Shown: positions 13,099 through 19,558 of the stretch, piece after piece
Position numbering within the stretch: position 1 is the stretch's first letter
Layout: every line of letters starts with the position of its first letter
DNA from: CAZKXU01 sp964556665
GTDB lineage: Bacteria; Bdellovibrionota_C; UBA2361; CAZKXU01
Assembly: GCA_964556665.1 (NCBI GenBank)
Contig: CAZKXU010000066.1
Span: forward strand, 1-19,558
Direction: 5' to 3'
DNA length: 19,558 bases
Program-made: the position numbers and the translations under genes
Notes under the pieces: model-generated
The model's database searches: none
Told to the model about the DNA's origin: nothing
Seen by the model: the letters and a program-made list of their open reading frames with translations, nothing else

Positions 13099-15123
13099 CT
13101 AAGGTGAGTAGACCCTATATTGACCACTCTTAATAATCTTTTTCAAACACTCAAAATCCGCCCCCGTAACCTCGGCATGCTCCTTAACTTCAAGCGGACC
13201 AACGACGGCATAACTAATTCCTTCACGCTTTAGTATCTCAGCTCGAACAGTGCAATTTTTAATAGTATAAAAATCAGCCGTAACCTTCTCACGCCTAGTT
13301 ACCTCTGCATAATCTCTGGTCAGGAGATTGACATGGTTAGCCCAGCCTAGGAAGGCAAAGTTCTCAGATAAGGTTGAGATATGAGATGTATAGCTGTATG
13401 CCGCCCCTTGAGTCTCTAAAACTGTACCTTTGGGCAGCTTCCTTAGCTCTAAGATAGTGTTTGCAGCACCAGGAAACTCTTTGTCAATTGAGGTAAGCCC
13501 TGCTATGCATGGCTTGACCTCACAGAGTGGGCTTGGTCGCACCTTTCTAGCCACTTCATAGAAGAAGCTACAGAATACACCCAATATAAGAACCTCAGTT
13601 AAATATAGGAAGAAGGAACCAAAGCCTGGAACTTTAATATCTCCTATAGTTCGCTTGCATAGATAAAATGCATATCCATGTAGTAAAAACCAAGCAACAG
13701 CATAAAATTTAAAGATGGTGTTCATCCGTTCGTTCTCACCACCATAGGCATCATTGAAGAAGAAAAATTCAGGAAAAATAACTAGTCCTAGACCAACTAG
13801 TCCTATCGCTTCAAAAATAATCTTCTCAGGGTGAGGATCGCGCTCAATCCAGATTCGTGCTGAGGACAAAACAATAAGAAAAGCTATATAAGGTGCAGCT
13901 AACTGTGAGAGGAAGGCGAGTATACTGATTGCTCCAAAGACTAGTCTGCTTTCAAACTGCCTAAACCAGAAAACAGATGCGAGTGTTATTAGGAATAGAG
14001 GCAACCCAAAATGTTTAAACAGATCAACAGTCTGAGTGATTGGAATAGGATCAGATACAGCTGTTAAGGGAGTATGAGCTCCACTTATATGACGACAGGA
14101 GAGATAGAAAAAAATAGAGAAGAGAATCATTAGACTCATTGTCAGATACTCTGTTCTCCCCCAATTACAGCGCCAGCCGCCCTTAAATACTACCGGCTTT
14201 GTATATAAAAGTTGTAGCCCAACACAGAGCACTAATCCTAACCAGGCAGGCAGCTCCCAGGCATCAGCACCATATAGCCATAAGCTTGGCACACTAAGAA
14301 GCACGGCAAAAAAAGGAATTGCCCGCCATATAGATGTAACCCATGGCAACGCTCTAAAGGTCAAAAGCATAAAGAACGGAATTAAAGAGAGGGTAAGAAA
14401 ATGCGGGTGTAGATCCCCTAGCAGGAATGACCAGGCCGGAAATTCATTAATGGCGCCTGGTATAACCCGTGATGGCCCCCACCAATTCGGAACATTATAA
14501 TACCATTCTGCTACCCCAGCCAGATTAGAGCCGAAAACGATAAGCAGCGCTGAAAAAAGAGCGCTCGGTATAGAAAATGAAAGTACGCTGAAAAATAGTC
14601 TAAAGCAGACGGTAAAAAATAATGCGTTACAGAACGACTGTAGTTGATGATAAACAACATATACTTCAAGTCCTAAGGCGACTGAAAAAACCCGCCCTAG
14701 CCTGTACCAATAAACATAATAAGGAAGCGGCGCGCCCGCCATCCAAGGTTCCTTTGGGATAACAGGGGAATCAATGCTTCCGCTTAGTAGCGCATAATCA
14801 CGTAGACGCTCTCCCATAGATACAAAGTCAGGCCAAAGCTGCGTGAGCTTAAAAAAGAGAAGATAGCTCAAGACAAAAAGGGAAATCGGAAGTAGTTCAA
14901 GGCGATATTGAAATGTAGGATCTGATCTAAAAAGTACACAGATTAATGCCGTTAATCCGATAATGATCGTAAAATAAACTGGGGCTGTCAGCGGCAACAG
15001 CATGCCTACAGGCTGCGCTACTACAACAGTAATTAAAATTGTTGCGGCTACCGCCTCAAAAAGCGGGACTCTAAAACGGTAAAAAACCGCTGCCAAAATA
15101 CATATAAGTGCTGCTATCTGCAT
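13099..15123 (-). CDS. Chlor_Arch_YYY (DUF2298) membrane protein, divergent signature
   Basis: A 674-aa polytopic membrane protein of the YYY family (TIGR03662/DUF2298), whose reaction is unknown. It shares with the fusion protein upstream an external loop MGERLRDY...EPWMAG, EFPAWSFLLGDLHPH (227-241), and RMNTIFKF (about 466-473). The C-terminal non-membrane domain has LETQGAAYSYTSHIS...FLGWANHV, matching LEAWGPSYQSYSRIS...VLGWEHHV there. The eponymous YYYxG motif is altered to YYVYWYRLG (135-143). This suggests specialisation after duplication. It follows the 1301-residue gene by about 80 bp that contain a dispersed repeat, and was probably transcribed with it. It converges with the peptidase gene; no terminator is evident in the 33-bp gap. 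Confidence 0.85.
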   Translation of the reverse strand: MQIAALICILAAVFYRFRVPLFEAVAATILITVVVAQPVGMLLPLTAPVYFTIIIGLTALICVLFRSDPTFQYRLELLPISLFVLSYLLFFKLTQLWPDFVSMGERLRDYALLSGSIDSPVIPKEPWMAGAPLPYYVYWYRLGRVFSVALGLEVYVVYHQLQSFCNALFFTVCFRLFFSVLSFSIPSALFSALLIVFGSNLAGVAEWYYNVPNWWGPSRVIPGAINEFPAWSFLLGDLHPHFLTLSLIPFFMLLTFRALPWVTSIWRAIPFFAVLLSVPSLWLYGADAWELPAWLGLVLCVGLQLLYTKPVVFKGGWRCNWGRTEYLTMSLMILFSIFFYLSCRHISGAHTPLTAVSDPIPITQTVDLFKHFGLPLFLITLASVFWFRQFESRLVFGAISILAFLSQLAAPYIAFLIVLSSARIWIERDPHPEKIIFEAIGLVGLGLVIFPEFFFFNDAYGGENERMNTIFKFYAVAWFLLHGYAFYLCKRTIGDIKVPGFGSFFLYLTEVLILGVFCSFFYEVARKVRPSPLCEVKPCIAGLTSIDKEFPGAANTILELRKLPKGTVLETQGAAYSYTSHISTLSENFAFLGWANHVNLLTRDYAEVTRREKVTADFYTIKNCTVRAEILKREGISYAVVGPLEVKEHAEVTGADFECLKKIIKSGQYRVYSP

Positions 15124-15159
15124 AATTAATATTTACCAGAGAGGGTGGAAAATAATTTC

Positions 15160-15191
15160 TCCCTCTGCGTCCTCCGTGACCTCAGTGGTAA
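15160..15191 (+). repeat. Dispersed 32-bp repeat, copy 2
   Basis: One mismatch from the copy at 10374-10405. It occupies nearly half of the 79-bp gap between the two YYY genes, inside their presumed transcript (in which it would be read as the complement). Confidence 0.85.
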
Positions 15192-15202
15192 AAATTCCCT
15201 TC

Positions 15203-18200
15203 TTACCCAATAAATCCGTAAATTACACTATCACCTGACTTAAACTTAACAGGAAAGATATGAGGATTATCTTCAAACTTTTTTAAGCCACTATTTGGAT
15301 AGGTCTGCCTTTCTAACATACCTACAACTATGTAACTTACGTTTAAACCCCTTAAAACATACCTGGCAAGATCGACGCGCGGATCAGAATAGATTGCTCT
15401 AATAGCGTTCTTACGTAACTCAACATTGTCTGGATCAGATCCTCGTTGTTTAACATGGTGCTCCCATCCGAGTACGGTCGGCAATCCTGTATTCATACTT
15501 ATGCGACTATAGGATTGATAAGATGGCCCCCATGCCTCTAGCAACGTGGGTGTTCCGGTGACATTTGAATTAAGCCAATCAATTAAAGCCTTATCTTCAG
15601 GAATATTCCAATCAAGATACGCTGTGCCATTTAGGGTTGCGCGCGGCCCTGGGACACGCTGAAAGCGGGTCATTATCCAGATATTAATCACACTAGCGAA
15701 TAAGCAGGCTACGACTGGCAGAGCAAATAATCCAACCACTCCCTTTTTGAGATTACTGAGTGCTCGTTTCTCTTCTACAGTCACAGCGAAATTTGCAAAG
15801 GCAGGCAGAAGTGCTACCAAGAGAAGTCCAAGTAGGCTCCAAAGTGCATTATGAAACTTAAAAACCGTGTTCATACGATCAATGAGGTAGAGCAACTCAC
15901 ACCCTGCTAAAATAAAACTACCTGTAATCCCAAGCAGTGCGGCGAACCTTACCTCCACCTGTTTAGCATAATTTAAAAAGGTAAACACCGAGCAGAACAT
16001 GAGAAGCGAAGATATCAATGCAATGCCATAAGGAGGCGAGCTCACTCCACCCCATTTAGATAAGCAGAATGCCAACGCAATCGGCACTATCCCAAGAATC
16101 ACACTAACTAACAATTTAAAAGAGAAGAGATAGCGAGAGTTAATCTTAATTTTAGAAAATAAAAGTAAATATCCTAGCATAGCTGGGATTAACCAATGAC
16201 CATACATCCAGAAAATCTGTTGAGCAGTGTTATACCCCTCCCTCACTGTGCCCCACTCCACCTGCGGATTTTTTTCCCCTATAAAATATTTTGGATAGAT
16301 CATAAAGGCGAAGCCAAGCGCTAGCCCTAGGACATCAAATACACCTCGTTTGCAATAGTCGATAATTTTATTAACTGATCCAAGCAATAGACTCGGCCGT
16401 AGCACTATAATAAGACCAACTAAAGCTGTATATGTGATCAGATCCCAAGTATTAAAAAAGTAGAGTGAGCCTAGCGCTGCACCTAAAAAGAAGCGCGTAA
16501 AGAAGAGCTTTAAGCTCAAGGACTCGCCGCAATCAAGTAGCCGTAGCGCCAATGTCAAAACAAGCAGAGTAATCGGCAGTGCTATTACATGCGCATGCAG
16601 ATCCGCAAAAAGAAAGGACCAGATCGGATATTCCGTAAAATATGGGGAGGTATAAAGCCGTGTAGTTGCCCAGAACAGATCAAAATTCGCTTCACGCCCG
16701 CTAAATAGGAGTCTTAAAGTTTCTAGATTGCTAAGCAATGCAACCAAGCAGGCCGATGACATTGCTAATAACGGTCTCTTAATCAACCAAAGCGCAATAC
16801 CGTAGAGTCCAGTAATAAAAGTTGCGGCTACTGTGGCCAAACCTAAATTAAAGGTATACGCAGCTGAGATCCCGGAAAGCTTTGTTAAAACAGCAACTAA
16901 ATATGTACCTAGATAATAATAACGCATCTCATTTCCAGCTGCCCATGGATCAATTGGAGGCATGTTCTCCATACGGGTGAAGTAATTTAAGAATGTAAAC
17001 TCCATCGGCTTTTCACCCCAAAATATCTCAGGATGAAGTGCTTGCGAAAAAGCAAAGAGTGCAAAACTCGATAAAAAGAGAATCTCAATCTTAGATATGT
17101 ATGGTAAAATCTCCTGAAAAATAAGTTTAAACCGTTCTTTTTGCCGGTACACAATAGCGCCTGTAATAGCAGCGAGCAGGAAAACTAAAGACCAAAGAGA
17201 AAAAGAAGTAATCGATAACAATCCATAGATCGATAGCAGCCAACTCAGGATAGATAAGATAAAGACCCCTCCGATCTTTGATATCGCCAATCCGCGTTCA
17301 GGCAAACGTACTAGCAAGGCAAATAGAGGAAATGTAATCCAAGCCAAGAGCTCGACTATGACGATCCAAAATACAGCCAGTAGGATGCTATTTGGCGCTT
17401 TGCTCTGCACCTCAGGCTTATCAAATGCCAAGAGCTGCTCCCGAGAAAGATAAGAATAATTAGTGTTGTTGATGCGATCAAAAATATCTGTATCAGAAAG
17501 TTTTTCAATATTCTTGAATATTGTAACCTTCGGATGATCATATACAGAAAAGCTCTCATCGGCTGTATCATCATTCCATACAAATGGTCCAAGGTATGGT
17601 CGATTTTTATAAGTGTAGTGTAATTCGTACCCAAGCTGGCCAGCATACAAGCCACGCAGAAAATTATTGGCAAGTGGCATCTCTTTCTCTACCATCGGCA
17701 GCGACCCGGGCAGACGCTGCGTTGGGAAAATAAGGTAATCTGCCTGCGCAAGCATTTGCGCTACAGCTCTGTATTTTTGCTCACTGTCAGGCTCATAAAG
17801 CGGCAACTGATTCTCTGGACCGTACATCTGGTACTGCCGCGAATCACCCCAAACACTTGTAACCGGAACAGTATCATCCCAATGTGGAGATACTATTCTT
17901 GCCCCTGCTTTAATATTCTTGAATATCCAGCGTGAAGCACCATAGTATGGGTGCTCCTGGTTATAAATATTTAGAAAGGCAACAGCGCATAATACACTAA
18001 AGGTAACTGTGAAGGTCGTTGCTGCCTTTCTATACCTAGCAAACTTACCAAGATTATCAAGCAGCCACGCTGCTGAGATCATAAAGATTGGATAGATCGG
18101 TATAAGATATCTTGGAAACTTCACCTGATACCTAGCTACTATAACAAAGACAGCAATAGCCCAAGCCAAAACTATTAAAGGCTCAAATCGTTTCCTTGAA

Positions 18201-19108
18201 ATATTAGCGATACTGCAGTATGTAATCCCCACAAACGCAAGAATACCTACCGGCCACCCCATTAAATACTGAAAGATCTGTTGAAGGTGGTAAAGATACG
18301 GGGTCGTATTCTGGTATTGGCGCACATATGGCGGGATCGAATCACCTCTAACCATCCGTAGCTGTTCATCATTGTTAGCAATAAATGTCTTAAAATCCAA
18401 TAAGGCGTAAGGTTCAACTAAAACAAATCCAAGACAACAAGCTGCCATAACAGCAATAAACTTAAAGCCTATCGTATATGGCACGACACTCTCCTCACTC
18501 TTTAGTGCCCTGATAAATCCTATAAAGAATACTATTCCAAGCGGTAAAAATAATGATAAAGAGCTAAGCTTCGTCCCTATCGATGCTCCGATCAGAAGAC
18601 CACTTAGCATAACATCTCTGATATAAAATCTTTTCAAGAGATGTAATAGCGATAGTAAGGCCATAACATTAAGCAAGGTAAGGAGAATGTCCACCGCATA
18701 AAAGTGTGAGAGTTGAAGATGAAAGACGTTAAAAGCTAGTAAGACCGCAGCGACTAAGGCTACAGATTGCTTAGCAAACAGCTCCAAAGCTAACCGATAG
18801 GTGAAATAAACTGTCAACGTGCCTGCAGTAGCGGAGAGGATTCTGCCAAGCCAGAAATATCCGTCATATTGAGAGTACCAAGGGGAAAAATATGAGAGCA
18901 GCTCTCCGAGCCCAAAAAGCAGATAAAAAGGGAGGCTGCCGTATGCAAAAAAATGCGGGTTTAGATCATTCCAACTCAACCTCTCTGTCGTCATGATGAT
19001 GTGGCGTTCATCGGGGTGAAATGATATCCCATGTCCTATCCCGTAGAGGCGAAAGAACAGTGCACTCAAGATGATAATCATGAGTGGTATACGGTTTTTA
19101 TCAAACAT
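15203..19108 (-). CDS. Fusion of a GT39-like glycosyltransferase with a Chlor_Arch_YYY (DUF2298) module
   Basis: A 1301-aa polytopic membrane protein with two halves. Residues 1 to about 390 form a PMT_2/GT39-like GT-C module: HPDERH (D33-E34) in the first external loop, YGSLPFYLLF and LSHFYAVDILLTLL. A soluble region follows (about 390-560, with HPYYGASRW). From about 575 the second module is a complete YYY protein: WGEKPMEFTFLN, PPIDPWAAGNEMRYYYLG (YYY at 730-732), EYPIWSFLFADLHAH (about 826-840), LIDRMNTVFKFH (around 1075-1086), and a C-terminal domain with VLGWEHHV. Polyprenyl-phosphate sugars are the donors for the GT39 family; coupling to the YYY half implies transfer or handling of the same intermediate. 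The ATG at 19108 lacks a strong ribosome binding site. It is probably the first gene of an operon with the second YYY gene. Confidence 0.85.
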   Translation of the reverse strand: MFDKNRIPLMIIILSALFFRLYGIGHGISFHPDERHIIMTTERLSWNDLNPHFFAYGSLPFYLLFGLGELLSYFSPWYSQYDGYFWLGRILSATAGTLTVYFTYRLALELFAKQSVALVAAVLLAFNVFHLQLSHFYAVDILLTLLNVMALLSLLHLLKRFYIRDVMLSGLLIGASIGTKLSSLSLFLPLGIVFFIGFIRALKSEESVVPYTIGFKFIAVMAACCLGFVLVEPYALLDFKTFIANNDEQLRMVRGDSIPPYVRQYQNTTPYLYHLQQIFQYLMGWPVGILAFVGITYCSIANISRKRFEPLIVLAWAIAVFVIVARYQVKFPRYLIPIYPIFMISAAWLLDNLGKFARYRKAATTFTVTFSVLCAVAFLNIYNQEHPYYGASRWIFKNIKAGARIVSPHWDDTVPVTSVWGDSRQYQMYGPENQLPLYEPDSEQKYRAVAQMLAQADYLIFPTQRLPGSLPMVEKEMPLANNFLRGLYAGQLGYELHYTYKNRPYLGPFVWNDDTADESFSVYDHPKVTIFKNIEKLSDTDIFDRINNTNYSYLSREQLLAFDKPEVQSKAPNSILLAVFWIVIVELLAWITFPLFALLVRLPERGLAISKIGGVFILSILSWLLSIYGLLSITSFSLWSLVFLLAAITGAIVYRQKERFKLIFQEILPYISKIEILFLSSFALFAFSQALHPEIFWGEKPMEFTFLNYFTRMENMPPIDPWAAGNEMRYYYLGTYLVAVLTKLSGISAAYTFNLGLATVAATFITGLYGIALWLIKRPLLAMSSACLVALLSNLETLRLLFSGREANFDLFWATTRLYTSPYFTEYPIWSFLFADLHAHVIALPITLLVLTLALRLLDCGESLSLKLFFTRFFLGAALGSLYFFNTWDLITYTALVGLIIVLRPSLLLGSVNKIIDYCKRGVFDVLGLALGFAFMIYPKYFIGEKNPQVEWGTVREGYNTAQQIFWMYGHWLIPAMLGYLLLFSKIKINSRYLFSFKLLVSVILGIVPIALAFCLSKWGGVSSPPYGIALISSLLMFCSVFTFLNYAKQVEVRFAALLGITGSFILAGCELLYLIDRMNTVFKFHNALWSLLGLLLVALLPAFANFAVTVEEKRALSNLKKGVVGLFALPVVACLFASVINIWIMTRFQRVPGPRATLNGTAYLDWNIPEDKALIDWLNSNVTGTPTLLEAWGPSYQSYSRISMNTGLPTVLGWEHHVKQRGSDPDNVELRKNAIRAIYSDPRVDLARYVLRGLNVSYIVVGMLERQTYPNSGLKKFEDNPHIFPVKFKSGDSVIYGFIG

Positions 19109-19216
19109 ATCGCAGGAATTGTAACCTTAGTAACGGGCCGCTACTATATACTTTTTTCTATGAAGATCTGTTTTATGATACAGCATCAGGATTTACAATT
19201 ATTTCGAGGAATCTAA

Positions 19217-19292
19217 ACTGGAACCGTGGGCATCTTGCCCGTAAACGGAGCAAAACCTACTACGTAGCGGGCTGGAAACCCGCGGTCCCGGT
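19217..19292. repeat. Hairpin repeat between the YYY operon and ftsY
   Basis: Imperfect inverted arms, ACTGGAACCGTGGGCATCTT... against ...CCCGCGGTCCCGGT. Each arm also contains a small hairpin (GGGCA-TCT-TGCCC and GCGGG...CCCGC). A further outer pair, TCTAAACTG (19212-19220) and CAGTTTAGA (19304-19312), encloses the block. The right arm resembles the hairpin at 9585-9640. It fills most of the 214-bp gap between the start of the YYY operon and the ftsY stop codon; I saw no other element there. Confidence 0.65.
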
Positions 19293-19322
19293 GTAAATTT
19301 TAACAGTTTAGAAAAACTGCTC

Positions 19323-19558
19323 CTAAACCAGCGCCCCGTTTCCTTCTCTTCTTTTCCTTCTTGTCTCGGCGTGTGCTGAACTCTCTACTTTAAAATCCTT
19401 TGTAATACCATCATCTGCACTATCAAAGATCGCATCAACAAACTGCTGTGCATCAAACGCCCTAAGATCTTTTGACCCTTCCCCTACTCCGATATACCTT
19501 ATTGGGATTCCAAGCTCATTTTTGATAGCAATGACCACACCTCCCTTGGGTGTTCCAT
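19323..19558 (-). CDS. ftsY: Signal recognition particle receptor FtsY, C-terminal part (runs off the window)
   Basis: The last 77 residues of an SRP-type GTPase, open at the right window edge. GTPKGGVVIAIKNELGIPIRYIGVGEG and the following DLRAFDAQQFVDAIF are the hallmark end of the FtsY/Ffh NG domain, containing the TKGG motif and the YIGVGE closing loop; 'DLR.FD' favours FtsY over Ffh. FtsY docks the SRP-ribosome complex at the inner membrane for co-translational insertion. The usual proteins end soon after FVDALF. Here a polar tail of about 30 residues (to RRKRREGNGALV) follows, which is long for the family. It lies on the same strand as, and upstream of, the YYY operon. Confidence 0.9.
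   Translation of the reverse strand, partial: GTPKGGVVIAIKNELGIPIRYIGVGEGSKDLRAFDAQQFVDAIFDSADDGITKDFKVESSAHAETRRKRREGNGALV

Noticed and set aside
17356..17673. 105-codon minus-strand open frame
   Set aside because: It lies in another frame inside the 1301-residue fusion gene, whose motifs and hydrophobic pattern are continuous through this region.
15203..19108. Possibility that the 1301-residue protein is an assembly artefact joining two genes
   Set aside because: The frame is continuous with a coherent linker region (about 390-575) and no repeat or abrupt change at the junction, so a true fusion is more likely.

Overview
The window reads as chromosomal DNA of a free-living bacterium. It carries bacterial ribosomal protein S20, the end of FtsY, dCTP deaminase, an FHA/Ser-Thr kinase pair and a two-component hybrid kinase. 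Base composition is moderate (roughly 40-45 % G+C by eye), genes are packed tightly, and the coding strand switches often. Its most distinctive content is a set of very hydrophobic envelope-glycosylation proteins: the TIGR03663/Agl23 and TIGR03662/DUF2298 'Chlor_Arch_YYY' families, known mainly from archaea and Chloroflexi. I cannot name the phylum from this sequence alone.

Layout. (1) 1-1319: the truncated end of a palindromic element, twin operator-like palindromes and an AAA_14/DUF4143 ATPase gene. (2) 1566-3541, minus strand: a compact operon, FHA protein -> Ser/Thr kinase -> small membrane protein. (3) 3755-6496, plus strand and divergent from it: a DPM1-like GT2 glycosyltransferase directly abutting an Agl23-like GT-C protein. 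(4) 6547-9050, minus strand: a lipoprotein, a one-helix membrane-anchored protein and a receiver-PAS-histidine kinase. (5) 9055-10352, plus strand: dcd and rpsT, separated by about 520 bp of stacked palindromes. (6) 10658-10873, minus strand: a tiny secreted acidic protein with a clear terminator. (7) 11071-13065, plus strand: an M3-like metallopeptidase. (8) 13099-19108, minus strand: a 1301-residue fusion of a GT39-like transferase with a YYY protein, followed by a second, divergent 674-residue YYY protein. (9) 19217-19558: a hairpin repeat and the C-terminus of FtsY.

How the genes may work together (inference). The GT2 enzyme would load a sugar onto a polyprenyl phosphate on the cytoplasmic side. 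The Agl23-like protein, the GT39-YYY fusion and the second YYY protein would use or handle that lipid-linked sugar on the outer face of the inner membrane. The FHA-kinase operon is divergent from the GT2-Agl23 pair and shares its short intergenic region, which makes phospho-control of this pathway plausible. The second notable theme is non-coding. Several families of long palindromes and short dispersed repeats occupy the intergenic gaps, and some recur within this single window.
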